Below are positions 24,765-33,792 of a DNA stretch of 64,000 nucleotides, piece after piece. Within the stretch, counting starts at the first letter, position 1; the number at the start of each line of letters is the position of its first letter. The translations under genes were made by a program, and so were the position numbers. The stretch comes from Methyloceanibacter sp. wino2. GTDB taxonomy: Bacteria; Pseudomonadota; Alphaproteobacteria; Rhizobiales; Methyloligellaceae. The notes under the pieces are model-generated. The model was not told where the DNA came from and ran no database searches. It was given only the letters and a program-made list of their open reading frames with translations. The stretch is taken from assembly GCF_003071365.1 (NCBI RefSeq), contig NZ_CP028960.1, forward strand, positions 2,046,001 to 2,110,000. The letters run 5' to 3'.

Positions 24765-25343
24765 ATGGTCAAGCTGAACAAGATCTACACGCGAACCGGC
24801 GACGACGGGACGACGGCGCTCGGCACGGGCGACCGCGTCGCCAAGTACGATTTGCGCGTGGAGGCCTACGGCACGGTCGATGAGACCAATGCAACGATCG
24901 GGCTCGCGCGGGTCCACACCGGCACGTCGGACCCCAAACTCGACGCGATGCTCATGCGCATCCAGAACGACCTCTTCGACCTCGGCGCCGACCTCTGTTT
25001 CCCGGAGGAAATGAAGAAGGGCGAGGCGGCACTCCGCGTCAGCGATGCCCAGATCGCGCGCCTCGAAGCGGAGATCGACGAGATGAACGGCGTGCTCGAT
25101 CCGCTCCGCTCGTTTGTTCTGCCGGGCGGTTCTCCCGCTGCGGCCTATCTGCATCTGGCCCGCACGGTTTGCCGCCGGGCCGAGCGCTTGGTCGTTGCGC
25201 TTGCGGCGCGCCCCGACGAGCCCGTCAGCACGCAAGCGGTCGGTTACATAAACCGGCTCTCGGATTTCCTGTTCGTTGCGGGTCGCTACGCAAACGACAA
25301 GGGTGCGTCCGACGTGTTGTGGGTCCCCGGCCAGAACCGCTGA
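24765..25343 (+). CDS. pduO: PduO-type cob(I)alamin adenosyltransferase
   Basis: 192 residues. Transfers adenosine from ATP to cob(I)alamin, giving the coenzyme B12 that Ecm needs. N-terminal YTRTGDDGTTALGTGDRVAKYD (ATP loop) and the interfacial FVLPGGSPAAAYLHLARTVCRRAER motif with R-R-A-E-R are typical. The C-terminal helix GRYANDKGASDVLW closes the family signature. Physiologically linked to ecm, 5 kb away. Confidence 0.93.
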   Translation: MVKLNKIYTRTGDDGTTALGTGDRVAKYDLRVEAYGTVDETNATIGLARVHTGTSDPKLDAMLMRIQNDLFDLGADLCFPEEMKKGEAALRVSDAQIARLEAEIDEMNGVLDPLRSFVLPGGSPAAAYLHLARTVCRRAERLVVALAARPDEPVSTQAVGYINRLSDFLFVAGRYANDKGASDVLWVPGQNR

Positions 25344-25360
25344 AGCGGGGTGATGCGCCC

Positions 25361-26074
25361 GTGTTCGTCCCCCTCCATGACACCAACCCGCTCAAGAAGA
25401 TCAGCTTTCCCTATGTGACGGTGGGGCTCATCGCCCTCAATGTCGCGGTCTATGTAGTCCTGCAAACGGGCTGGGTGGTGCCGCTGGAGGACGAAGACCT
25501 GTCCGCGTTCGCGGTCGTCCCGGCTCAGTTTCTTGCGAACACCGCGGGCGACACGCCATTTCTTGCGTCGGGCGGCGTTCTGGTCCCCGAACGTCTCACC
25601 CTCGTCACTTACATGTTTCTGCATGGCGGCTGGGTTCACTTGATCGGAAACATGCTGTTCCTGTGGGTGTTCGGTGACAATATCGAGGACGCGATGGGGC
25701 ATATGCGCTTCATCATGTTCTATGTGATGTGCGGAATCTTCGCCGCGCTCTCCCACACCTACATGCTGCCGCATTCGGACCTGCCGCTGATCGGCGCATC
25801 CGGCGCGGTGGCCGGGGTCATCGCGGCCTATTTGATCCTGCATCCGAAGGTGAAGGTCTGGGTGCTGGCGCTCTGGCGTATCCCGATCCGCATCACCGCC
25901 GCCTGGGCGCTGGGCATCTGGATCCTCGCCCAATTCGCCAATCTATTCTTTGCGAGCGAGGAAGCCGTCGCGTGGTGGGCGCATCTCGGCGGGCTCCTTT
26001 CCGGGGCCCTTTTGATCCTCTTCATGCGGCGGCGGGGAGTGGTACTTTTCGACCGTACGCGCGGTGGTGCCTAA
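25361..26074 (+). CDS. Rhomboid-family intramembrane serine protease
   Basis: 237 residues from GTG 25361. Six membrane helices. Catalytic Ser in GASGAVAG and His in AHLGG, which form the rhomboid dyad; the L1-loop motif THFGW-type is seen as FLHGGWVHLIGNM with conserved H-x-x-x-N. Cleaves membrane-spanning substrates; substrate not predictable. Follows pduO by 17 bases. Confidence 0.92.
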   Translation: MFVPLHDTNPLKKISFPYVTVGLIALNVAVYVVLQTGWVVPLEDEDLSAFAVVPAQFLANTAGDTPFLASGGVLVPERLTLVTYMFLHGGWVHLIGNMLFLWVFGDNIEDAMGHMRFIMFYVMCGIFAALSHTYMLPHSDLPLIGASGAVAGVIAAYLILHPKVKVWVLALWRIPIRITAAWALGIWILAQFANLFFASEEAVAWWAHLGGLLSGALLILFMRRRGVVLFDRTRGGA

Positions 26075-26212
26075 GGCTTCACGCGCTGCAATTCGGGACC
26101 CCGTGCCACCATTGACTTGAGACATTTCGGGCTTTACGGTCGCCGCCATTTCGCACGTGCGAGATATTGGTTTTGGGGCAAGTCAAACGCTCTTGGGGAC
26201 CAAAAAGACCAT

Positions 26213-26962
26213 ATGAAAATCTTAGTACCCATCAAACGTGTCATCGATTCCAACGTGAAAGTCCGGGTGAAGTCCGACGGAACGGGCGTCGACCTGGCCA
26301 ACGTGAAAATGTCGATGAATCCGTTTTGCGAGATCGCCGTCGAGGAAGCCGTCCGCATGAAAGAGCGCGGCGAGGCGACCGAAGTCGTGGCCGTCTCGAT
26401 CGGTACCGCAAAGGCCCAGGATACGCTGCGGACGGCGCTCGCCATGGGCGCGGATCGCGCCATTCTGGTGAAGACCGACGAGACCGTGGAGCCGCTGGCC
26501 GTGGCCAAGGTGCTGCAGGCCGTGGTCAAGAACGAGACGCCCGATCTCATTATTCTCGGCAAGCAGGCGATCGACGACGATTGCAATCAGACAGGGCAGA
26601 TGCTGGCCGGCCTTCTGGATGTGCCGCAAGGCACGTTCGCCTCGAAGGTCGAGCTCGACGGCGACAAGGTGAAAGTGACCCGCGAGGTCGATGGCGGTCT
26701 TGAGACCGTGTCGCTCACCAAGCCGGCCGTGATCACCACGGACCTACGCCTGAACGAGCCGCGCTACGCGTCGCTGCCGAACATCATGAAGGCGAAGAAG
26801 AAGCCCATCGACGAGACCACCCCTGCGGACCTCGGTGTCGATATCGCGCCGCGCCTGAAAGTGGTGGCGGTCAATGAGCCCAAGGCGCGCGAGGCCGGTA
26901 TCAAGGTCGACGACGTCGCGACCCTTGTCGACAAACTCAAGAATGAAGCGGGGGTTCTGTAG
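26213..26962 (+). CDS. etfB: Electron transfer flavoprotein beta subunit
   Basis: 249 residues from ATG 26213 (the upstream frame is not coding-like). N-terminus [19 protein letters not shown] and [16 protein letters not shown] are the standard ETF beta features; the AMP-binding and recognition loop [16 protein letters not shown] is present. With EtfA it accepts electrons from acyl-CoA dehydrogenases, among them Mcd, and passes them to ETF-ubiquinone oxidoreductase. Its stop abuts the start of etfA. Confidence 0.96.
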   Translation: MKILVPIKRVIDSNVKVRVKSDGTGVDLANVKMSMNPFCEIAVEEAVRMKERGEATEVVAVSIGTAKAQDTLRTALAMGADRAILVKTDETVEPLAVAKVLQAVVKNETPDLIILGKQAIDDDCNQTGQMLAGLLDVPQGTFASKVELDGDKVKVTREVDGGLETVSLTKPAVITTDLRLNEPRYASLPNIMKAKKKPIDETTPADLGVDIAPRLKVVAVNEPKAREAGIKVDDVATLVDKLKNEAGVL

Positions 26963-27913
26963 ATGGCCGTCCTGCTGCTCGCAGAGCACGATAACAAGAC
27001 GCTCGCACCGGCGACCGCCAAGGCGCTGACCGCCGCGAAGGCATTTGGAAGCGACGTGGATATTCTGGTCTCCGGCGAAGGCTGTCAGGCCGTGGCCGAC
27101 GAGGCCGCCAAGCTCGACGGTGTCCGCAAGGTCCTGCTGGCCGACGCGCCGCAGCTGGCGCACCGTCTGGCCGAAGATACGACGGCGACGATCCTGCCGC
27201 TCATGTCGGATTACTCGGTGCTGCTGGCGCCTGCGACGACCATGGGCAAGAACGTCCTGCCGCGCGTGGCCGCGCTGCTCGACGTGGGACAGATCTCCGA
27301 CATCATCGAAGTGAAGTCGCCCGACACGTTCGTGCGGCCGATCTATGCCGGCAACGCGCTGGAGACCGTGCAGACGTCCGACAAGACCATTGTCGCCACC
27401 GTGCGCACGACGGCTTTCGCGGCGACGGGCGAGGGCGGTTCGGCGAGCGTCGAGACGGTTGGCGCCGGTGACGAGGTGCCGTCCTCCAGTTTTGTCGGTG
27501 CCGAAATCACCGAGAGCGAGCGGCCCGAGTTGACGGCGGCCCGCGTGGTGATTTCCGGCGGCCGCGGCATGGAGTCCGGCGAGAATTTCGAGAAGCTCAT
27601 CGCGCCTGTCGCCGACCGCCTCGGGGCGGCTATCGGTGCGTCGAGAGCAGCCGTAGACTCCGGTTTCATGCCGAACGATTATCAGGTCGGCCAGACCGGC
27701 AAGGTGGTTGCGCCGGAGCTTTATGTCGCCGTCGGTATTTCAGGCGCCATTCAGCATCTCGCGGGCATGAAGGATTCCAAGGTGATCGTCGCGATCAACA
27801 AGGATGCGGAAGCCCCGATCTTCCAGGTTGCGGACTACGGTCTCGTTGGCGATCTGTTCGAGGTCCTGCCTGAGCTCAATGACGAGCTGAAGAAGGCAGG
27901 CTACGGAGACTAG
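26963..27913 (+). CDS. etfA: Electron transfer flavoprotein alpha subunit
   Basis: 316 residues. ETF alpha: N-terminal beta-sheet domain and the C-terminal FAD domain with RVVISGGRGM, AAVDSGFMPNDYQVGQTGKVVAPELY, ISGAIQHLAGMKDS and NKDAEAPIFQVADYG. The D-x-G family Q-V-G-Q-T-G site binds FAD. Starts directly after etfB. Confidence 0.97.
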   Translation: MAVLLLAEHDNKTLAPATAKALTAAKAFGSDVDILVSGEGCQAVADEAAKLDGVRKVLLADAPQLAHRLAEDTTATILPLMSDYSVLLAPATTMGKNVLPRVAALLDVGQISDIIEVKSPDTFVRPIYAGNALETVQTSDKTIVATVRTTAFAATGEGGSASVETVGAGDEVPSSSFVGAEITESERPELTAARVVISGGRGMESGENFEKLIAPVADRLGAAIGASRAAVDSGFMPNDYQVGQTGKVVAPELYVAVGISGAIQHLAGMKDSKVIVAINKDAEAPIFQVADYGLVGDLFEVLPELNDELKKAGYGD

Positions 27914-27999
27914 TCACGTGCGGACAACGCGCGGGACTGGCTGGGTAAGTCACGATGGACGGGCCGGGCGACGGCCCGGTTTCGGAGCAGGAGCGTAGA

Positions 28000-28878
28000 G
28001 TGGAGCCTATTCGTAAAGTGGGCGTCGTTGGCGCGGGCCAGATGGGACGCGGTATCGCGCATGTGGTCGCGCTCAGCGGCTACGATGTGGCCATCAACGA
28101 TCTTTCCAAGGAAGCCTATGACTCGGCCGTCGGGTCGATCACCAAGAACCTCACGCGCCAAGCGTCCAAGGGGAAGATCTCCGAGGACGAAATGAACACG
28201 GCTCTGGCCCGGATTTCCTTTGCGGAGAACTACGAGGGCCTGTCGGACGCCGATCTCGTTATCGAGGCGGCGACCGAGGATGAAACGGTCAAGCGCAAGA
28301 TTTTCGTCGCGGTGTGTCCGTTCCTGAAGCCGGATACGATCCTTGCGACGAACACGTCCTCCATTTCCATTACGCGTCTTGCCGCCACGACCGACCGGCC
28401 CGAGCGCTTCATCGGTATGCATTTCATGAACCCGGTTCCGGTCATGGAACTGGTGGAGATGATCCGCGGTATCGCAACCGACGATGCGACCTTCGTGCGC
28501 GCGAAGGAACTCGTGGGCTCGCTGGGTAAGACCATTGCGGTGTCCGAAGATTTTCCCGCCTTCATGGTCAACCGCATCCTGCTGCCGATGATCAACGAAG
28601 CGGTCTACACGCTTTACGAGGGCGTGGGCTCCGTGGACGCGATCGATACGGCCATGCGGCTTGGAGCAAACCACCCGATGGGGCCCTTGCAGCTTGCCGA
28701 TTTCATCGGGCTGGATACCTGCCTTTCGATCATGCAGGTCCTTTATGAGGGGCTTGCGGATTCCAAGTACCGGCCGTGCCCGCTTCTCGTGAAATACGTT
28801 GAAGCCGGGTGGCTGGGACGCAAGAGCAATCGCGGTTTCTACGACTACCGCGGCGACGAGCCGATGCCCACGCGCTGA
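28000..28878 (+). CDS. hbd: 3-hydroxybutyryl-CoA dehydrogenase
   Basis: From GTG 28000 (AGGAG six bases upstream), 292 residues, the usual length of monofunctional enzymes. Rossmann motif VGAGQMGRGIAHVVA, NTSSISITRLA with FIGMHFMNPVPVMELVE (catalytic His), and the C-terminal domain's NRILLPMINEAVYTLYEG. Interconverts acetoacetyl-CoA and 3-hydroxybutyryl-CoA, feeding crotonyl-CoA for Ccr. A longer start at 27955 would give a poor N-terminus. Confidence 0.95.
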   Translation: MEPIRKVGVVGAGQMGRGIAHVVALSGYDVAINDLSKEAYDSAVGSITKNLTRQASKGKISEDEMNTALARISFAENYEGLSDADLVIEAATEDETVKRKIFVAVCPFLKPDTILATNTSSISITRLAATTDRPERFIGMHFMNPVPVMELVEMIRGIATDDATFVRAKELVGSLGKTIAVSEDFPAFMVNRILLPMINEAVYTLYEGVGSVDAIDTAMRLGANHPMGPLQLADFIGLDTCLSIMQVLYEGLADSKYRPCPLLVKYVEAGWLGRKSNRGFYDYRGDEPMPTR

Positions 28879-28947
28879 GGCGCCAGACTTCATTTGGCAT
28901 TGCGCCGGCGCGCGAGCCTGCCCTGCGGTTCCGATGGGAGGAAAGCA

Positions 28948-29571
28948 ATGAGCACTTCATTCTCGCGTTTCGCCGGCCTTGTGGTGGCGCTGACCGTGCT
29001 CGTTGCGGGTCATGGTGCGTTCGCCGCCTGCGATCCCGAAACCGCCCTGTACGAAGACGAATTCGATTTTCTCGATGTCTCGTGGGGCAGTGCGGATGAC
29101 AGCATTCTCATCAATGACGATGCTCTCCAGATCCAAGGCTCGGGAGGGGTCGTCAATCTCGAGACGAAGACGAAGGCCGCCGACGTCTGCGTCGACGTGA
29201 CGATCGAGGAAGCCGAGAAGGCTTCCGACAGTCCGGCAGGCGTCGTGTTCTGGTGGCAAGATTGGCAGAACTACTACGCGGTCTTCGTGTGGGCCGACGG
29301 CTGGGTCGAAGTCCGCCGCATGGAAGACGGTGAGTCGAAGACCCTGTTCACCCAGGAAGCCGACGCGGTCAACGCGGGCGCCGGCGCTGTCAACAACATC
29401 GAACTCGCGCTGCAGCCGAAAGATGCCACGTTGATCGTGAACGGGACGGAAGTCCGCCGTTTCAAGGCGAAGGGCCCCAAGGATGGCGGTGCGGTGGGTC
29501 TCTACGGCATCTCGCCGGATGGTGCGCCAGCTACTTTCAGCTTCGACAATCTCATCGTCAACGCGCGCTAG
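28948..29571 (+). CDS. Secreted protein with jelly-roll/concanavalin-like domain
   Basis: 207 residues from the ATG behind GGAGGA. Signal peptide cleaved after AFA; the mature part has many beta strands: FLDVSWGSADDSILINDDAL, ETKTKAADVCVDVTI, AGVVFWWQDWQNYYAVFVWADGWVEV, NNIELALQPKDATLIVNGTEV and GGAVGLYGISPDGAPATFSFDNL. This is the pattern of laminin-G/3-keto-disaccharide hydrolase-like (DUF1080-type) jelly rolls that bind sugars. Substrate unknown. Confidence 0.65.
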   Translation: MSTSFSRFAGLVVALTVLVAGHGAFAACDPETALYEDEFDFLDVSWGSADDSILINDDALQIQGSGGVVNLETKTKAADVCVDVTIEEAEKASDSPAGVVFWWQDWQNYYAVFVWADGWVEVRRMEDGESKTLFTQEADAVNAGAGAVNNIELALQPKDATLIVNGTEVRRFKAKGPKDGGAVGLYGISPDGAPATFSFDNLIVNAR

Positions 29572-29574
29572 GCC

Positions 29575-30054
29575 CTAGCGGCCGAACAGCCAGTCCTCGA
29601 AAGTCGCGCGCGACTTTCTAAGATCCTCGGCGGCACTCATGCGCGGCGCGAGGTTCGGATCGCCGCGTTCGGGAGAGGGCGACGACGGCGCCCGCATGTC
29701 CCGTTCAGCCGACCGTGTCATAGCCTGGCGTGGCGCCCCGGGGTCCGTCGCATGCGGACTGACGGTCACGGTCGATCGCGCACCGGCCTGTAGGTCCGTA
29801 TGGGCCAGCCGCGGGTTCGGTCCTGGCGCCGCGCCACGGGGCGACATTCGGATATTGGACAAAGAGTGCCGCCGGCTGCGCGCCTCGCGCTCTGCCCGTG
29901 TGGCCCGTACCTGATTGAGTTCCGCCGGGGCGAGCCGGGGAGCAGGAGAGGGCTGCATGCGGCTGGTGGTTTCTCCGGACGGGGTTTCCGCATGCGCGGC
30001 AGCAGCGCATACGACCAGCGAAACGGAGAGCGTTCTCGCGAGGAGCTTCAGCAT
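29575..30054 (-). CDS. Small secreted Arg/Pro-rich protein
   Basis: 159 residues with a signal peptide (MLKLLARTLSVSLVVCAAAAHA). The mature chain is rich in Arg, Ser, Pro and Ala and low in hydrophobic residues, so probably disordered; the C-terminal segment AAEDLRKSRATFEDWLFGR is the most regular part. Function unknown. Convergent with the jelly-roll gene, the two stops almost touching. Confidence 0.55.
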   Translation of the reverse strand: MLKLLARTLSVSLVVCAAAAHAETPSGETTSRMQPSPAPRLAPAELNQVRATRAEREARSRRHSLSNIRMSPRGAAPGPNPRLAHTDLQAGARSTVTVSPHATDPGAPRQAMTRSAERDMRAPSSPSPERGDPNLAPRMSAAEDLRKSRATFEDWLFGR

Positions 30055-30157
30055 GCCTGTTTCTTACGTCCGGCGGCCCGTTCCAGCAAGCCGTTCCGCT
30101 TGAAGCATCTTGCCCCCTCCAGGTTGCTGAGGAGGGCAGGGCTCTACGGCCTGTCCC

Positions 30158-31036
30158 TCAGGTCCCCTCCCGCTTGGCGTTCGAAAGCAGCGCGCCGGAC
30201 AGGGTCTCGAGGCGCGCCTCGATCCGCGCAAGCCGCGCATCGATGGACGGGGCGGTGATGGGGTTTTCGCTCGCGATCATCTCCGGCGCATGTGCGTCGG
30301 GGTTCCCCTCCAGCTTTTCGTGTTCGGCCTGCAAGGTTTGGATGACGATGCCGATCATCATGTTGAGGAAGATGAAGGCCACCAGGAAGATGAAGCTGAG
30401 ATAGAACAGCCAGCTCAGCGGATAGACCGCCATGGTCTCGTACATCACGTCGGTCCAATCCTCGAACGTCGCCACGCGGAAGAGCGTCAGCATGGCGATG
30501 GAGATGTTGCCCCACAGGGTCGGATTGATCTCCGCGAAGAAGATGCTGCCGGCGGCGCCGTAGATGTAGAAGATGATGAACATCAGAAGCGTCACGTAGC
30601 CCATGCGCGGGATCGCCTGGAGCAGCGCATTCAGCAGCACCTGCAGTTCCGGGATCATCGATACGAGCCGCAGCACCCTGAAGATGCGCAGTAGCCGTCC
30701 GAGAAGCGCCATCTCGCTCTCGTCGATGGGAATGAGGCTCGCGGTCACGATCACGAAGTCGAAGATGTTCCACCCTTTCGAGAAGAACCGCTTCAGATTG
30801 TGCTCCGCCGCCATGCGGATGAGCAGCTCGACCAGGAAGAAGATCGTGACGGCATAGTCGAGAGCCTTGAGCCCCGCGGTGAGCTTGGGCCCTAGGGGAT
30901 AGGTGCCGATGCCGACCTTGAGTGCCGAAATCACGATGACCGTGATGACGAACAGCTCGAAAATCTTGTTGCTGCGGATATCGATGAAGAACTTTTTCAG
31001 ACCGGGGGCCCGGTCCAGCACTGTCTTGTCGTTCAT
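30158..31036 (-). CDS. Bacterial voltage-gated cation channel homologue (NaChBac family)
   Basis: 292 residues, a single six-helix subunit: S1 about 26-44, S2 58-76, S3 90-105, S4 about 110-125 carrying Arg114, 117, 120 and 123 at every third position, S5 146-168, S6 206-235, then a C-terminal coiled coil (266-288). The pore has ..LFRVATFEDWTDVMY, so the filter T190-F-E-D-W-T-D196 has acidic residues at the positions equivalent to 177, 178 and 181 of NavAb (TLESWSM). Sodium channels of this family have Ser at the second and a neutral residue at the last; the engineered calcium-selective CavAb has TLDDWSD. Predicted calcium-permeable. Confidence 0.92.
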   Translation of the reverse strand: MNDKTVLDRAPGLKKFFIDIRSNKIFELFVITVIVISALKVGIGTYPLGPKLTAGLKALDYAVTIFFLVELLIRMAAEHNLKRFFSKGWNIFDFVIVTASLIPIDESEMALLGRLLRIFRVLRLVSMIPELQVLLNALLQAIPRMGYVTLLMFIIFYIYGAAGSIFFAEINPTLWGNISIAMLTLFRVATFEDWTDVMYETMAVYPLSWLFYLSFIFLVAFIFLNMMIGIVIQTLQAEHEKLEGNPDAHAPEMIASENPITAPSIDARLARIEARLETLSGALLSNAKREGT

Positions 31037-31232
31037 TCGTCTCTCGGTATCGGGTCCTTCGTGGCGCTCTGTTGATCGGCGATCCTAGCGAGGATTGTGG
31101 TTGAAAGGCGTATGACACCGCGCCGCTCTTTGCCAGCCATACGGGTCGCGCCGGTCCGGGCGTGGACAGGCGCAATTGGCTCCGGGGCGGCCGTCCAGCC
31201 GTCGCCTACGGTCGTCGTGTCGACGCGATCGG

Positions 31233-31517
31233 CTAGGAGGAGAGGCCGCGCTTGAGATCGTCGAAGGTCAGGGCCGGAACGATGTCGATGGCGGCATCCA
31301 GCGCGGCGAACATCATCTCGTTCAATTTCGGCAGGAGAGCCACGTCCTCCAGGTCGAAGAAGATGTAGCCTGTGCGCTCGCCGCCCTCGACCATGAAGTA
31401 GGCGGCCTCGGCCTGAGTTTCGGTGATCACGGCCTGGATGACCTGCCCCAAAGAGCCGTCCTCGAAGGCTTCGTTTCCACGCTCCACGGGAATTGAGAAT
31501 CGCATCATCATTCGCAT
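31233..31517 (-). CDS. Small hypothetical protein
   Basis: 94 residues; MRMMMRFSIPVERGNEAF then a compact alpha/beta protein (AAYFMVEGGERTGYIFFDLED, LPKLNEMMFAALDAAIDIVPALTFDDLKRGL), similar in outline to small dimeric alpha-beta barrel (DUF3303/YciI-like) proteins. No catalytic motif identifiable. Lies 196 bases before the voltage-gated channel gene, same strand. Confidence 0.6.
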   Translation of the reverse strand: MRMMMRFSIPVERGNEAFEDGSLGQVIQAVITETQAEAAYFMVEGGERTGYIFFDLEDVALLPKLNEMMFAALDAAIDIVPALTFDDLKRGLSS

Positions 31518-31671
31518 TGCAGGCGTCTCCTTGGTGTCGGGTCACCATAGCCAATCCGATATGCAGAAGAATGACTTAGGTAGTAATTTCTGTGGCTCGT
31601 CTTGTTGTAAATCTGTCATGAGAGAGCGCTACAGTCGGAACTTCCCTGACTATTATCTAGTCCTCAGAAAG

Positions 31672-31700
31672 CCCCGGGCGCCTCGTGCGGCCGGGGTTTT
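31672..31700. terminator. Bidirectional terminator-like hairpin
   Basis: CCCCGG (31672-31677) pairs with CCGGGG (31691-31696) around a 13-base loop and is followed by TTTT on the plus strand; on the minus strand the stem is followed by CTTTCTG. It lies just beyond the stop of the LssY-domain gene on the minus strand, so it probably ends that transcript. Confidence 0.6.
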
Positions 31701-31729
31701 CTCTCTTCTTTGCCCGTTTGTTGCGGCGC

Positions 31730-32572
31730 TCAGGCCACTGGCGGGGCCGCCTCCGCCGTGAGCGGCGCGACGGCGATGATCCCGTCGGTCACGTAATGGT
31801 TGACCTTTCCGGCCGCCAGTTCCTCGCCCGCCTCGTACAGGTCGACGACACCGATCGTGCCGTGGCGGGAAAGCTCGGCCATGATGAAGTCCCGTTCGGC
31901 GTTGGTGTCCGAGTCGGTCGCATGGGTGATCTGGAAGGTGAGGCGCGTCAGGGAGAAGCCCGTATCCTTGGTGCCGGCGCCGACCCATAGGACGCGCTCG
32001 CGGGTGTCGGGCCGGTTGGTGCCATGCCAAAAAACATCGTCCACGGTCTGCGCCTCGGTCAGGCACTTCGCCCAGAACCGGACATGGTGGCGTTTGCGCG
32101 GGCTGTTGCCGATGGGCTTCTGGAAGCCGATGTCCTGGCCGCGCCCGAACAGGTAGAGCGTCGAGAACGGCGCCTTGGGATAGGACGTGTTAAGGACGAA
32201 CGCCCGGACCATCCCCCAGGAGCTCGACAGCGTGAGCGGGTCGGCTTCGTGCCACCCCGCCTTGGCAAAGGCGGCGCGCAGTTCATCGAAGGTCCCCTCC
32301 AAAGCCAGGTTGACGGGATCGCCCGGCAGGCCGTCGCCGGTAATGGTGAAACTCGGCACGTGCTTGTGCCGGAGGACCATGAGGCCCATCCGCACGGTAT
32401 AGGGAAGGATGACGTAGGCCCCGAGCGCATAGGTAGCCACGAGCGCGAGGACCGACGGCAGTTCCCCGTCGACCCACTGGAATACGTTGACGATCAGCCA
32501 GATACCAACGGCGCCCAGGGCGAGGACCGCCAGACGCTGCAGGATCAGAATCACGAGTCTCACGGCGCCCAA
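31730..32572 (-). CDS. LssY-C-domain membrane protein
   Basis: 280 residues. Two N-terminal membrane helices (8-28, 39-62) are followed by a domain containing DPVNLALEGTFDELRAAF, GWHEADPL, FGRGQDIGFQKPIGNSPRKRHHVRFW and TRERVLWVGAGTKDTG. This is the LssY C-terminal domain (PF14067 in my recollection), named for a Legionella secretion-linked gene; exact biochemical function unknown. Not visibly in an operon. Confidence 0.8.
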   Translation of the reverse strand: MGAVRLVILILQRLAVLALGAVGIWLIVNVFQWVDGELPSVLALVATYALGAYVILPYTVRMGLMVLRHKHVPSFTITGDGLPGDPVNLALEGTFDELRAAFAKAGWHEADPLTLSSSWGMVRAFVLNTSYPKAPFSTLYLFGRGQDIGFQKPIGNSPRKRHHVRFWAKCLTEAQTVDDVFWHGTNRPDTRERVLWVGAGTKDTGFSLTRLTFQITHATDSDTNAERDFIMAELSRHGTIGVVDLYEAGEELAAGKVNHYVTDGIIAVAPLTAEAAPPVA

Positions 32573-32669
32573 TAGAGCACAGATTCGCGCCCGGCGCGCC
32601 GCTGAGAAAATGCTCCCCTGGGGCGGTTAACGGGCTGGTCCGTAGCCGGAACTGTCGGGATCCTAAGAG

Positions 32670-33494
32670 CTAGTGCGCTGTCCAGCCGCCGTCGGCCGAG
32701 ATCGTGGTGCCGGTGATCGAGGTGGCGGCGTCGGAGGTGAGGAAGAGCGCGATGCCGCCCAGCTCTTCCACGGTCGCGAAGCGCTTGTTGGGCTGGCCGG
32801 CCAGGAGGACGTTGCGGATGACGTCTTCGCGGGGGATGCCGTGGGCGGCAGCCTGCTCGCCGATCTGCTTCTCCACGAGGGGCGTATAGACATAGCCCGG
32901 GCAGATGGCGTTGCAGGTGATGCCCTTTTCGGCGGCTTCCAGGGCCGTGACCTTGGTCAAGCCGACCATGCCGTGCTTGGCCGCCACATAGGCGGATTTG
33001 AACGGCGACGCGATCAGGCCATGAGCCGAGGCGACATTGATGATCCGCCCCCAACCCTTCTCCACCATGCCGGGCAGCGCGAGCCGGGTCGTGTGGAAGG
33101 CCGAGCTCAGGTTGATCGCGAGGATCGCGTCCCATTTGGCGACAGGGAAGGTCTCGAGCGGCTCGACATGCTGGATGCCCGCATTGTTGACCAGGACATC
33201 CACCGCGCCGAATTCGCCGAGGATGTACGTGAACATCTCTTCGATGTCCTCGGGCTTGGACATGTCCGCGCCGGAATAGGTCACGGGCACCCCGAATTCC
33301 TCGGCGATCGCGTTCTGCTCCGCGTCGATTGCGTCGGGATCGCCAAACCCGTTGAGGACCACGGCGGAACCGGCGGACGCGAGGGCGCGGGCGATGCCAA
33401 GACCGATGCCGCTGGTCGAGCCGGTGACGAGGGAGACTTTGTCTTTCAGGCTTTGGGGTGTGGCCGTGCCTTGCTCGGGGGTCATGAGGTCCAT
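32670..33494 (-). CDS. bdhA: 3-hydroxybutyrate dehydrogenase
   Basis: 274 residues (start ATG 33494; ATG 33485 is an alternative). SDR with TGSTSGIGLGIA, DVLVNNAGIQHVEPLETF, catalytic Ser in NVASAHGLIASPFKSAYVAAKHG (YxxxK) and GYVYTPLVEKQI. The last two segments match D-3-hydroxybutyrate dehydrogenases, which oxidise hydroxybutyrate from polyhydroxybutyrate to acetoacetate. Fits with the storage and C4 metabolism coded elsewhere in the window. Confidence 0.92.
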   Translation of the reverse strand: MDLMTPEQGTATPQSLKDKVSLVTGSTSGIGLGIARALASAGSAVVLNGFGDPDAIDAEQNAIAEEFGVPVTYSGADMSKPEDIEEMFTYILGEFGAVDVLVNNAGIQHVEPLETFPVAKWDAILAINLSSAFHTTRLALPGMVEKGWGRIINVASAHGLIASPFKSAYVAAKHGMVGLTKVTALEAAEKGITCNAICPGYVYTPLVEKQIGEQAAAHGIPREDVIRNVLLAGQPNKRFATVEELGGIALFLTSDAATSITGTTISADGGWTAH

Positions 33495-33640
33495 CGTCCT
33501 TGCGTCCTTCGCTGTCCAGTACCGGTCACGGCCGGGTCGGGCCGATGCGGGGCACAGGTTAGCGTGCGCAGGCTAGTGGAACTATGACGCAAGCCGTCAC
33601 ACGTGGATGGCCCGTTTGCGGCGCCTGAAGGGCTGCCGGA

Positions 33641-33775
33641 TCAGCTGTCCGTGGGTTCGCCGCCGCCCTGCTGCTCGATCAGCATGCGGTCGCGCTGCAT
33701 CTCCAGCCACATGGCGTTCACGACCGCGAACATCGCGGCCAAGGGCAGCCCGAGAAGCCAAGCAAAATACCACAT
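33641..33775 (-). CDS. cydX: Cytochrome bd oxidase small subunit
   Basis: 44 residues, one transmembrane helix with the typical beginning MWYFAWLLGLPLAAMFAVVNAMW, located directly behind cydB and preceded by AAAGGAG. CydX stabilises the haem arrangement of the bd oxidase. The reading frame is too short to be seen by simple ORF lists. The charged tail (EMQRDRML..) is also usual. Confidence 0.93.
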   Translation of the reverse strand: MWYFAWLLGLPLAAMFAVVNAMWLEMQRDRMLIEQQGGGEPTDS

Positions 33776-33792
33776 TGTGTCGGGCTCCTTTC

